Counted from the stretch's first letter, positions 1 to 6,487 are shown. The stretch: 6,596 nucleotides of DNA from Clostridiales bacterium (GCA_012728445.1 JAAYFA010000072.1:1-6596); one strand, 5' to 3'. The notes: generated by a model from the letters alone, not told the origin. Program-made: numbers and translations.

Positions 1-266
1 CTGTAATCGCTGTCAATCACACCGACCCCGTTTAACAGCCCTAAGCCGTGTTTGACGGCTAACCCACTGCGGGCATAAACGAATGCCGCCTGTGAAGGGT
101 CCGGCAAGGCAATTGCAATCCCTGTCGGAACGACCGCATGCCCCCCGCCCGCGATGGTCAGGGGCTTTTCAAGGCAAGCGCAAAGGTCCAGCCCCGCGCT
201 GCCCGGCGTCGCACGCTTGGGGATCTTGGCATCCTGTCTGGTTTTCATTATCTTAATTCTATTCAT
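1..266 (-). CDS. dut: dUTP diphosphatase (dUTPase), N-terminal 88 residues, cut by the window edge
   Basis: Trimeric dUTPases hydrolyse dUTP to dUMP and pyrophosphate in the cytoplasm, keeping uracil out of DNA and feeding dTMP synthesis. I translated this stretch by hand. It shows motif 1 as GSAGLDL (about residues 22-28), motif 2 as ARSGLAVKHGL (65-75, with R66 and S67) and motif 3 beginning as GVIDSDY (82-88). By family analogy D85 is the catalytic aspartate. The last two bases in the window (AG) fit the expected Arg codon. The usual total length is about 140-150 residues, so roughly 40% is missing to the left. I chose the ATG at 264-266, which overlaps the upstream stop as ATGA. It supplies the first beta strand (MNRIKIMKTR) and has a good Shine-Dalgarno site. 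The internal ATG at 246-248 would remove that strand. The overlap implies translational coupling to the transporter gene. Confidence 0.93.
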   Translation of the reverse strand, partial: MNRIKIMKTRQDAKIPKRATPGSAGLDLCACLEKPLTIAGGGHAVVPTGIAIALPDPSQAAFVYARSGLAVKHGLGLLNGVGVIDSDY

Positions 267-1801
267 TCGGGAACATCCTCTTTGGCGTTGTGCCGTCTTT
301 CGTTGAGCTCGTCGAGTATTTTTCGATGCTCCTCATCGCTCATGGCATATTTCCACGTGGGGATGACGGAGAGCAAGCTGCCAATGGCCGGTGGGATGGA
401 GACGAGGAAAAAAAGCACCATCATATACTTTGCATATTTTTCTTCCAGCCGCGGTATACCGCCGGCTTCAATAAAATCGTTAATCTCTTTTACTGCTTCA
501 CCCGAAAAGCCGACAACCGCATAACCGATACCGCTCATAATTGTCGCAATGCCCGTGGTCATCTTGGCAAGAAAAGTCTGCCCTGCAAAAAATACGCCAT
601 CCGGGCGAATACCGTTGTGATATTCTTCATAGTCTACCGCATCCGCTATCATAAAGCTCTGCAACACAGTGGTAAGACCCAGCGCCGCGCCGCCAAAGGT
701 GAACATTACAAAACATATGATTAAATAAATCGGCTGGGTCAGGCCCTGCGGTGAAATAAGATATAACCCAAACAGTAGCACAAAAGGTATAGCGCCCAGC
801 AGGTTGCCGTAGTTGTAAATATCCTTTTTTTCGTAACGGGTTATCAGCTTGGGCGCAAAAGCCATGGCCGCAAACTGTCCCACAAACATCCCGCCGCCGA
901 GTAGAATCATATATACAAGTGTCATCGTGGGATTTTTAGTCGAATAGTAAAAATTGATAAGTGGCATGGCTGCGAGCGCAAGCAACATTTTGGGGCTGCC
1001 AAGCAAACCGGACAGCAAAATCTGTCGAAAGGGCTTATTTGTCCACATCAGCGTAAAGTTTTCTTTTAAGGTATGGGATTCTTTGGAAGCAGGAATTCTT
1101 TCCCGGACAAAAATGCCCACCAGCTGAAAAAGCCCGGACCCGATAACAGCAAAAATCAAAGCGGTGACAATAAAGCCCATGCGTTCGCCGGCCGCCTCGC
1201 TGGTAACTTTCTCAGTCGCTTCAAACAAAGGCGCAAATTTTTTGCCCAGCGCGAACGCAATGGGCTGTATGGTCAGCAACGCTACGCCGCCGCCGAGCCC
1301 CGCGGCAATCCTCGCATAAGAAAGCAGTTTTGCGCGATCCTTATCGTCCTCACTCATGAGTGCGGTAACGCCCCACAGCGGAATATCTCCAACGGTGTAA
1401 ATCATACCCCACAACACATAAGTGCCCGCTGCCCACAAGACAATCAGGGTGTTTTGACCTTCAAACACCCCCAAAGACGTGTCGAAAAAGCCAAAGTTAA
1501 CAAAACATAACACGGTAATAATCAAAATCGGCAGCGGTGTCGCCAACAGATACGGGCGGCATTTGCCGACTTTTGTCCTTGTTTTGTCCACAATGGTACC
1601 CATCATCGGGTCATTAAAGGCGTCCCACACCCGCGCGAGCGCCATAATCACACTCACGGTGATGGCCGGAATCAGAATCGTAAACTGTAAATAATACGCA
1701 AGCGCGGCACCGATAATGTTGTACAGAATATTCTGCCCCGCAAGGCCCACAAGATAAATGTTTCGCTCTTTGGCGGTGTAAGTTTTTAAACGATTTTCCA
1801 C
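263..1801 (-). CDS. GPH-family (MelB-like) cation-coupled sugar symporter, downstream paralogue
   Basis: This 512-residue inner-membrane protein belongs to the glycoside-pentoside-hexuronide:cation symporter family of the major facilitator superfamily, and hydrophobic segments run throughout, consistent with 12 helices. Family landmarks are RVWDAFNDPMMG (residues 57-68), followed by the loop DKTRTKVGKCRPY, then GDIPLWG (138-144), IADAVDYEEY (385-394) and QTFLAK (408-413). By alignment to E. coli MelB, D60 and D64 match the cation-site Asp55 and Asp59, D139 matches sugar-site Asp124, and K413 matches Lys377. The MelB Asp19 position is instead N24 (AGQN), so the substrate is probably not handled exactly as melibiose is; I cannot name it. 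The start is GTG, preceded by AAGGGG (1809-1814) at 7 nt. The protein is colinear without gaps with the upstream paralogue over about 500 residues. It ends in a short charged cytoplasmic tail and overlaps dut by 4 bp. Confidence 0.92.
   Translation of the reverse strand: MENRLKTYTAKERNIYLVGLAGQNILYNIIGAALAYYLQFTILIPAITVSVIMALARVWDAFNDPMMGTIVDKTRTKVGKCRPYLLATPLPILIITVLCFVNFGFFDTSLGVFEGQNTLIVLWAAGTYVLWGMIYTVGDIPLWGVTALMSEDDKDRAKLLSYARIAAGLGGGVALLTIQPIAFALGKKFAPLFEATEKVTSEAAGERMGFIVTALIFAVIGSGLFQLVGIFVRERIPASKESHTLKENFTLMWTNKPFRQILLSGLLGSPKMLLALAAMPLINFYYSTKNPTMTLVYMILLGGGMFVGQFAAMAFAPKLITRYEKKDIYNYGNLLGAIPFVLLFGLYLISPQGLTQPIYLIICFVMFTFGGAALGLTTVLQSFMIADAVDYEEYHNGIRPDGVFFAGQTFLAKMTTGIATIMSGIGYAVVGFSGEAVKEINDFIEAGGIPRLEEKYAKYMMVLFFLVSIPPAIGSLLSVIPTWKYAMSDEEHRKILDELNERRHNAKEDVPE
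276..283 (-). promoter_or_regulatory. Ribosome binding site that decides the dut start
   Basis: On the minus strand this reads AAAGAGGA, lying inside the last codons of the upstream transporter. The GAGG core is 10 nt from the ATG at 264-266. The alternative start at 246-248 has no comparable purine run before it, so this site favours the overlapping ATGA start. Confidence 0.6.
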
Positions 1802-1826
1802 TCTTTTTCCCCTTACTGTTTTTGTT

Positions 1827-1848
1827 CGGCGGCGTTTACAGGCCGCCG
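1827..1848 (-). other. Intercistronic GC-rich stem-loop between the two symporter genes
   Basis: CGGCGGC (1827-1833) and GCCGCCG (1842-1848) form a perfect 7-bp stem around an 8-nt loop. In the operon transcript it lies between the TAG stop of the upstream symporter and the Shine-Dalgarno site of the next. No U-run follows on the minus strand (the sequence continues AACAAAAAC), so it does not look like an intrinsic terminator. It could protect the upstream message from 3' decay or tune the ratio of the two transporters. That role is inference. Confidence 0.55.
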
Positions 1849-1873
1849 TGCGCTAAAAATTTTATATCCTCAG

Positions 1874-3487
1874 CTATTCTTCAAGGCTCTTCTTTTCGTC
1901 ATACGCAACTGTATGCCTGTCCTTTTGCGAAGCTTGCTGCGAATTTTGCTCTTCGTTTTGCACCGATTCTTCCGCACTGCGCCTTTGGTTGAGCAGCGTT
2001 ATTACCTTATTATACTCGATTGCGCTCAAAGAATATTTCCAAGTCGGTATCACTGCGAGGATACTTCCTATCGCAGGCGGAACGGAGACGAGGAAAAATA
2101 AAACCATCATATAGTTGCTGTAAAGACTCTCAAGCCGCGGAATACCGCCGCGGGCGATAAAGGCATTTACTTGAGCCACATTTGCTCCGGAAAAACCCGA
2201 CAAGGCATAAAAAATACCGCTGATAATCACGGATATCCCGGCGCCGAGCTTGCTGATAAAGGTGACGCCGGAGAAGAAAAGCCCGTCCGGTCTTGTCCCA
2301 CTCCTATATTCCTCATAGTCCACGGCATCGGCTATCATAACGGATTGCAAAACCGTTGAACCTCCGTTTGCGGCACCGCAGGCAAATAAAAACACCATAA
2401 AAATAGCGACGAACAGAGGTTCCGCCATCCTTGTCGGTGCGCTCAAGTACAATGCAAACATACTGATAAACGGAATTGCGCCAAAGAGCGTAATGCGGTT
2501 ATAAACATCCTTTTTTTCATGTTTTCTTATCAGCCGTGGGACCAGCAGCATCGCGATTATTTGGCCTGCGAACATGCTGCCGCTCCACAGTGCCATATAA
2601 AAAACAAACGCTTTTGCGTCTTTGCTTGCATAATAGTAGGTAATGAGCGGCGTCAAGGTGAACGTCAGAAGTGCTTTTGGGCTGCTCAATATCCCGGAAA
2701 TTAAGATTTGTCTGAAAGGCTTATTTTTCCATGCGACAGAAAAACTCTTTTTAAATTTTTCCGGTTTTTTGGTTACCGCTATTTTTTCTTTTACAAAAAT
2801 GCCGACCGGTTGAAAAAGCACAACTCCTACAAAACCAAAAATGCTGGCGACGGCAATAAAGCCCGCTCGCTCTCCCGCGGCCGCGGCGCTAAGGGTTGGT
2901 GTATCGACATAAAACTGTGCGAAGCGTTTGCCCATGGCTATTGCGGCGGGCTGAATAAAGAGAACAGTGCCGCCGGAGCCGATGAGCAGCGCAATACGTG
3001 CGTAAGAAAGCAGCTTTGCCCTAGCTTTGTCGTCCTGCGTCATCAGTGCGGTAATGCCCCACAGCGGAATATCGCCTATGGTAAACGCCATCCCCCAAAG
3101 TAGGTACGTTAAAAGAGCCCAGCCTAAAATCAGTGCATTGTTTGCATCCAAAGCGCTTTTAGACGCGTCGTAAAAACCGAAGTTCAAAAAGCACAAAACC
3201 GTGGCGATGTAAACCGGTATCGGCGCGGCCAAAAGATACACACGGCATTTGCCGATTTTTGTCTTTGTCCTGTCAACGATCATCCCCATGAGCGGGTCGT
3301 TGACCGCATCCCAAATCTTAGCCACGGCCATGATGGCGCCGACGGTAAAAGCCGGGATCAAGATTGTAAACTGTAAATAGTAGGAAAGCCCCACCATGAT
3401 AACGGCAAGCAGGATGTTTTCACCGAGCATCCCAAACAGATACACATTCCGTTCTTTTGCGGAATATGTCTTCGGCTTATTTACCAT
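1874..3487 (-). CDS. GPH-family (MelB-like) cation-coupled sugar symporter, upstream paralogue
   Basis: This 537-residue multi-pass membrane transporter belongs to the same family as the gene downstream. By my count 66 of the first 100 residues are identical between the two, and numbering stays in register to about residue 505, so they arose by tandem duplication. Landmarks are KIWDAVNDPLMG (57-68, with D60 and D64 of the cation site), GDIPLWG (D139), IADAVDYEEY (385-394) and K413 in VTFISK. The MelB Asp19 position is N24, preceded here by E23 (LGEN) where the paralogue has Q23. The C-terminal tail is about 30 residues longer than in the paralogue, hydrophilic and rich in Gln, Glu, Ser and Lys, and is presumably cytoplasmic. 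The ATG start has AAGGGGGG (3497-3504) 9 nt upstream. The stop is TAG, and the gene begins 42 bp after the U32 gene. A sugar or glycoside is the likely substrate, but a nucleoside is possible given dut in the operon. The exact ligand is unknown. Confidence 0.92.
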   Translation of the reverse strand: MVNKPKTYSAKERNVYLFGMLGENILLAVIMVGLSYYLQFTILIPAFTVGAIMAVAKIWDAVNDPLMGMIVDRTKTKIGKCRVYLLAAPIPVYIATVLCFLNFGFYDASKSALDANNALILGWALLTYLLWGMAFTIGDIPLWGITALMTQDDKARAKLLSYARIALLIGSGGTVLFIQPAAIAMGKRFAQFYVDTPTLSAAAAGERAGFIAVASIFGFVGVVLFQPVGIFVKEKIAVTKKPEKFKKSFSVAWKNKPFRQILISGILSSPKALLTFTLTPLITYYYASKDAKAFVFYMALWSGSMFAGQIIAMLLVPRLIRKHEKKDVYNRITLFGAIPFISMFALYLSAPTRMAEPLFVAIFMVFLFACGAANGGSTVLQSVMIADAVDYEEYRSGTRPDGLFFSGVTFISKLGAGISVIISGIFYALSGFSGANVAQVNAFIARGGIPRLESLYSNYMMVLFFLVSVPPAIGSILAVIPTWKYSLSAIEYNKVITLLNQRRSAEESVQNEEQNSQQASQKDRHTVAYDEKKSLEE

Positions 3488-3494
3488 GAACCGG

Positions 3495-3529
3495 CGCCCC
3501 CCTTCGTCTTTGATCCGAAAGCCGGGGCG
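3495..3529 (-). promoter_or_regulatory. Stem-loop covering the Shine-Dalgarno site of the first symporter
   Basis: In the minus-strand RNA, CGCCCC (3529-3524), immediately after the U32 stop, pairs with GGGGCG (3500-3495). The latter contains four of the six G residues of the symporter's ribosome binding site. An inner CTTT/AAAG stem (3521-3518 with 3511-3508) can form inside the loop. The fold would hide the ribosome binding site unless it is opened, possibly by ribosomes finishing the U32 gene. A regulatory effect is inferred from base pairing only. Confidence 0.4.
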
Positions 3530-5605
3530 TTAATCCACGCCTCTGTAATACAGTCCTCTTGTAAATTCTCCTTGCGGCGCTTGCCCGTCATTATAAGCCT
3601 TGATTATTTCTCCGCACTTCTCTTTCGTTTCCGTTGTAAAGTACAAGGTAATAAAATCGATGTATTTCATTTCATCGAGCCTGTCCGCCATATAAAGCGG
3701 GCGGGAGTTGAGCACTTCTGCACAGCCATTTTGACACACAACGGGGAATTTGATGCCCAAGCGGTCAACAATTTCGCCTTGCCCGCCACAATCTTTGCAG
3801 CTTATGCCATTTGACACAGGGCAGTTCCTCGTGAGCATCAGCGGCAGTCGACCGTAAGCAATGAGCCCGCGCGGCAACGCACCTTTCAGCACAGCTACTT
3901 GTGCAAGCGTCAGCTCATAAGACAGCGTCGCTTCCAAAACACCGCTGTTCTTCAGCGCCTCGAGTGACTGTGAGTTGAAAATGTTCGAACCAAGTCCCGC
4001 ATGAACGGAAAAGTCTTCGCGACGTGCAAGTTCCATCGCATCAAGTGTACCGGCGCAGGCAACTTTTATACCGGCTGCTTTTGCCGCTTTTAATAATTTT
4101 ATAATTTTGTCACTGCTGCCGAAAATCCCCCGAGGGACTTCAACCGCTATTTCAATTCCTGTTTTCACCAGGCTTTCGAGCTCTTCGGCCGGGGTATCAA
4201 GCGGAACGATCAGTCTTTGTAGTTTTTCCGATAGTGTGGGCATCTGTAACGGTATGTGCGAAACCGCTGAAAATCTTGCGTAGACACGACGGGTTTTCGC
4301 CTCGTGGACAGGAATTTTTTGTATCGCACTCAAGTTAAACGCGACAGGGCCGGCCTGTTCCAAAACGGCATTCAACTCTTCAAGCGCTTTGCGCCGTAGG
4401 GCATTGATGGCCGATGCGGACACATAGAGCCCGTCGTCCAGCTCAATTTCTATTTGTTTTGCGAAAAATTGTGTTCCGCCGCATTTATTGAGCTGTTCTT
4501 CAATGCTCTGTTTATCCAGCGGTCTATTTTGCGCGGGTTGCGGAATCGTTTCGGAAACGACAAAAACATTTTTATTTAAAGCGCCCGCCGCCAGCGACAG
4601 CGGCTCGCCCTCTTTACAAGTAAATGCAAAATCGACCGGTATTAGCGGGGTTTCATTTTTGTAAAGCCCGGCAAAGGCCGAAAGCACCGAAGCGGCGGCG
4701 GTTACATCGTCTTTTTGCCTTGTGCCAAACATGGCTCTGCCCCGCTCACCAAGATAATACCCCTGCGTAAAGCCGGAACGAGAGAAAACCGCTTGCAAAT
4801 CTTTTGCGGCCTCCGGTATAAATGCACCATTCAAGGCTTTGCGGCCGGCTGTAACGGCGGCGGCCACATATTCGGGGCGCTTCATTCTGCCTTCAATTTT
4901 AAAAGAGCAGATGCCTAATTTTTCAAGTTCGTTCAAATACGAGATCAACGACAAATCTTTTAAACTCAGATCAAAGCCGGTCCCGTTGGGCGACGAAAAC
5001 GGTAGTCGGCAGGGACCTGCGCAAAGCCCTCTGTTCGCGCTGCGCGAGCCGAGCACGGCGCTCATGGTACATTGGCCGGAAACGCTCATGCAAAGCGCCC
5101 CGTGAACAAACATTTCCAGTTCCAGCGGCGCATTTTCCGCAAGTCTCGCTGTTTCTTCAAACGACAGCTCTCTGGGCAAAATCGCTCGTGTAAAGCCGAA
5201 AGCTTTGAGCGCCTGCAGCCCCGCCGGGGTTTGAACAGACATCTGTGTGGACGCGTGCAGCGGCATATCCGGGGCGGCTTCCCTAATCATCTTCGCCAGC
5301 CCCAAGTCCTGCAAAATGAGCGCATCTGCACCGATTGCGCAGGCGCGCTCACTGATTTTTATAGCATCTTCAAATTCAAGATCATTTACAAGGGTGTTCA
5401 GGACAAGGTAGGCCTTCACCCCATGCGCATGGCAATAGCGCACTGCCGTTTTTATTTGTTCGGCATCAAAGTTATCTGCCCCGCGGCGCGCATTGAGGGT
5501 CTTTTCACCGAAATACACGGCGTCCGCCGAACAGCGAACCGCAGCAATTAAGGCGTCCATGCTCCCAGCGGGCGCTAGGATCTCCGCACGGTTACACTTG
5601 CTCAA
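3530..5605 (-). CDS. U32 peptidase-family protein with DUF3656 region, RlhA-like
   Basis: This 691-residue cytoplasmic protein opens with the U32 TIM-barrel strand EILAPAGSMDAL (residues 8-19). It carries the U32 signature EMFVHGALCMSVSGQC (164-179), followed by GLCAGPC (193-199). C172, C179, C195 and C199, with C233 nearby, are candidate iron-sulfur ligands, as in related U32 proteins such as UbiU/UbiV. A DUF3656-type middle region follows, and then a degenerate second barrel ending in a second Cys cluster (C595, C603, C606, C624, C628). E. coli RlhA, the closest described relative by architecture (about 650 residues), hydroxylates C2501 of 23S rRNA. The old peptidase label is weakly supported for this subgroup. 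RNA hydroxylation here is a family-based inference. The start is TTG, overlapping the zapA stop as TTGA, with no clear Shine-Dalgarno site. The next Met (residue 16) would delete the first barrel strand, so coupled initiation at TTG is preferred. Confidence 0.9.
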   Translation of the reverse strand: MSKCNRAEILAPAGSMDALIAAVRCSADAVYFGEKTLNARRGADNFDAEQIKTAVRYCHAHGVKAYLVLNTLVNDLEFEDAIKISERACAIGADALILQDLGLAKMIREAAPDMPLHASTQMSVQTPAGLQALKAFGFTRAILPRELSFEETARLAENAPLELEMFVHGALCMSVSGQCTMSAVLGSRSANRGLCAGPCRLPFSSPNGTGFDLSLKDLSLISYLNELEKLGICSFKIEGRMKRPEYVAAAVTAGRKALNGAFIPEAAKDLQAVFSRSGFTQGYYLGERGRAMFGTRQKDDVTAAASVLSAFAGLYKNETPLIPVDFAFTCKEGEPLSLAAGALNKNVFVVSETIPQPAQNRPLDKQSIEEQLNKCGGTQFFAKQIEIELDDGLYVSASAINALRRKALEELNAVLEQAGPVAFNLSAIQKIPVHEAKTRRVYARFSAVSHIPLQMPTLSEKLQRLIVPLDTPAEELESLVKTGIEIAVEVPRGIFGSSDKIIKLLKAAKAAGIKVACAGTLDAMELARREDFSVHAGLGSNIFNSQSLEALKNSGVLEATLSYELTLAQVAVLKGALPRGLIAYGRLPLMLTRNCPVSNGISCKDCGGQGEIVDRLGIKFPVVCQNGCAEVLNSRPLYMADRLDEMKYIDFITLYFTTETKEKCGEIIKAYNDGQAPQGEFTRGLYYRGVD

Positions 5606-5952
5606 TTGTTTTGGAAACGCGCACGAAGCGTGGCGAGTTCTTTCCCCAACCGTTCGGCCTCGCGGCGCGAAACTTCGGCATTGGTTTTAGCCCTTGCGGC
5701 GTCTTCTAAATATTCCTGTATTTGTGAGCGAAGATTTTCAGCACTCATCTCGGCTTTTTTTGCAAGGTCGGCATAATGCAATGCCCCCATAACCGCTGCT
5801 TGCGTAATGGAAACTCTAGAATTCTCACGTGTGATTTTGGAGATCTCTGCATCCAGCTCTTCACCCAGCATTTGAGCGTACTTGACTTCGTCATCGGTCG
5901 TAATAAAATAATCCGCTCCGCCAATACTGAGCCTCACTTTGTTTTTATCCAT
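5602..5952 (-). CDS. zapA: Cell division protein ZapA
   Basis: This small cytoplasmic protein binds FtsZ and cross-links its filaments at the division ring. Its 116 residues are in the family's usual range. The N-terminal globular ZapA domain covers about residues 1-75 and includes RLSIGGADYFITTDDE near the start and a helix ITQAAVMGALHYADLA (49-64). A charged heptad-like coiled coil follows (about 66-112, rich in Ala, Glu, Lys and Arg), which would form the dimer/tetramer stalk. The ATG at 5950-5952 is preceded by GGAAAGG about 12 nt upstream, a usable but slightly distant ribosome site. It is the first gene of the minus-strand set, and the U32 gene starts inside its stop codon. zapA next to a U32 gene is a common Bacillota arrangement; pheST, often found upstream in that group, is absent here. 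Confidence 0.9.
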   Translation of the reverse strand: MDKNKVRLSIGGADYFITTDDEVKYAQMLGEELDAEISKITRENSRVSITQAAVMGALHYADLAKKAEMSAENLRSQIQEYLEDAARAKTNAEVSRREAERLGKELATLRARFQNN

Positions 5953-5974
5953 ACTTTATCTCTACCTTTCCGGC

Positions 5975-5989
5975 GTGCGCGCGGCGCAC
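5975..5989 (-). other. Short perfect hairpin in the zapA leader
   Basis: GTGCGC (5975-5980) and GCGCAC (5984-5989) form a 6-bp GC stem with a 3-nt loop, about 22 nt before the zapA ATG. It lies just upstream of the ribosome site on the minus strand and would fold in the mRNA leader if transcription starts near 6010. It has no U-run after it on either strand, so it is not a terminator. Confidence 0.45.
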
Positions 5990-6016
5990 AAACCAAATCA
6001 TTTATAATTTTAAACT

Positions 6017-6045
6017 ATTATACTATATTATCGCTCGGTAATAAA
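6017..6045 (-). promoter_or_regulatory. Weak candidate promoter for the zapA operon
   Basis: The AT-rich stretch at about 5995-6060 contains a perfect TATAAT on the minus strand (6022-6017). The hexamer 17 bp upstream (6045-6040) is TTTATT, a poor -35. Other -10-like words nearby, such as GATAAT at 6032-6027, lack better partners. Initiation near 6010 would give a leader of about 58 nt. The placement is sensible, but the -35 match is weak. Confidence 0.35.
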
Positions 6046-6094
6046 GGGGATTTTAAATATTTTTTGCTCTGTGCAATACCCACCTTGAGAGAAC

Positions 6095-6129
6095 GGCATA
6101 AGAACGCTATGGAAAAGCGGCTTTATGCC
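6095..6129. other. Two-part intergenic hairpin
   Basis: GGCATAAG (6095-6102) pairs with TTTATGCC (6122-6129), with one G-U pair. An inner CGCT/AGCG stem (6105-6108 with 6116-6119) closes a 7-nt loop, and the two helices are separated by a 2x2 internal loop. That gives 12 bp of helix in 35 nt directly before the 11-bp repeat array. No U-tract follows. The strand and function are unknown; it may be part of a structured RNA or a DNA palindrome. Confidence 0.45.
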
Positions 6130-6135
6130 CCAGCC

Positions 6136-6236
6136 GGAGGTTGCACGGAGGTTATGCGGAGACCGTGCGAAGTGACTCTGCGAAACCCCTGCGAATCCTG
6201 TACGAATCCTCTACGAAACCTCTGCGAGGGGGGCTC
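6136..6236. repeat. Degenerate tandem array of nine 11-bp units
   Basis: Units start at 6136, 6147, 6158, 6169, 6182, 6193, 6204, 6215 and 6226. All are 11 bp except the fourth, which is 13 bp. Examples are GGAGGTTGCAC, GGAGGTTATGC, GAAACCCCTGC, GAATCCTGTAC, GAATCCTCTAC and GAAACCTCTGC. On the minus strand most units begin CGCA or CGTA. The first units carry GGAGGTT and later ones AACCTC or ATCCTC, so the two halves can partly pair. Because 11 is not a multiple of three, the array does not read as one repeated peptide. The period is close to one helical turn. It lies upstream of the divergent zapA and tRNA promoters. Confidence 0.75.
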
Positions 6237-6245
6237 TTTTTACGC

Positions 6246-6274
6246 TTGACAATTTACGATGTTTTTGTTAAAAT
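6246..6274 (+). promoter_or_regulatory. Strong sigma-70 type promoter reading toward the broken tRNA-Arg
   Basis: TTGACA (6246-6251), a 17-bp spacer and TAAAAT (6269-6274) make a near-consensus vegetative promoter. Transcription would begin near 6281 and reach the tRNA 5' half at 6377 after a leader of about 95 nt. I see no coding sequence or clear terminator in that leader (6281-6376). The only structure noted is a weak ACCGT/ACGGT pair at 6279-6297. Confidence 0.7.
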
Positions 6275-6376
6275 GAGCACCGTTTCTAAATCACGGTTTA
6301 CTGCTTGGCAATACTGCACGTTCACTTTCAAATCGCATCGGGATTTTGTTCTTTCGGATTGAATATTGCCCTATAG

Positions 6377-6415
6377 GTCTCCGTAGCTCAGCAGGATAGA
6401 GCGTTCGCCTCCTAA
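6377..6415 (+). pseudogene. 5' half of tRNA-Arg(CCT), broken after the anticodon loop
   Basis: The order is canonical: acceptor strand GTCTCCG (6377-6383), TA, D arm GCTC/GAGC (6386-6389 and 6399-6402), anticodon 5' stem TTCGC (6404-6408) and loop CTCCTAA (6409-6415) with anticodon CCT (6411-6413). The next bases should be GCGAA but are GGTTG. No T arm and no acceptor partner (CGGAGAC) follow before the next tRNA. The following 43 bp (6416-6458) contain a small GTTG/CAAC hairpin (6417-6429) and a run of eight A, and nothing tRNA-like. The strong promoter upstream suggests the loss is recent. It may be one side of an integration junction. Confidence 0.8.
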
Positions 6416-6458
6416 GGTTGCGTTACAACGGCCACCTCAAAAAAAACTAAATAAGGGA

Positions 6459-6487
6459 TTGCAGTTCGACTTTGATCGGGCTATAAT
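6459..6487 (+). promoter_or_regulatory. Promoter of the intact tRNA-Arg
   Basis: TTGCAG (6459-6464), a 17-bp spacer and a perfect TATAAT (6482-6487) place the start near 6494, about 8 nt before the tRNA. The intact tRNA therefore has its own promoter and need not depend on the one at 6246. Confidence 0.65.

Noticed and set aside
246..248. Internal ATG as the dut start.
   Set aside because: It is in frame but removes the first beta strand and lacks a ribosome site. The ATG at 264-266 has both.
138..5690. Many plus-strand open frames of 60-160 codons opposite the minus-strand genes.
   Set aside because: They mirror well-supported coding regions, have arginine- and cysteine-rich low-quality translations and show no domain matches, so they are antisense shadows.
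6136..6236. CRISPR array.
   Set aside because: The units are 11 bp, contiguous and degenerate, with no unique spacers and no cas genes in the window.
6219..6241. Intrinsic terminator on the plus strand (CCTC-TGC-GAGG followed by TCTTTTT).
   Set aside because: The stem is only 4 bp, and four G residues plus CTC separate it from the T run. It is better explained as the end of the repeat array.
5776..6362. Two plus-strand open frames (5776-6249 and 6141-6362).
   Set aside because: The first runs antisense through zapA and then across the repeats, and the second crosses the repeat array and the promoter at 6246. Neither has a recognisable domain or a convincing ribosome site.
6157..6383. Circularly permuted tRNA: CGGAGACC (6157-6164) is the exact complement of GGTCTCCG (6376-6383), and GCGAA words lie upstream of the 5' half.
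   Set aside because: The pieces are in the wrong order for a 3' half (anticodon stem, T arm, acceptor), no T arm connects them, and an 8-base match is plausible by chance at this scale.
6458..6481. A T-arm-like word (TTGCAGTTCGA) and CGGGC as a degenerate 3' half of the broken tRNA.
   Set aside because: The stem does not pair and the acceptor partner is missing. The same bases fit better as the -35 region and spacer of a promoter with a perfect TATAAT at 6482-6487.
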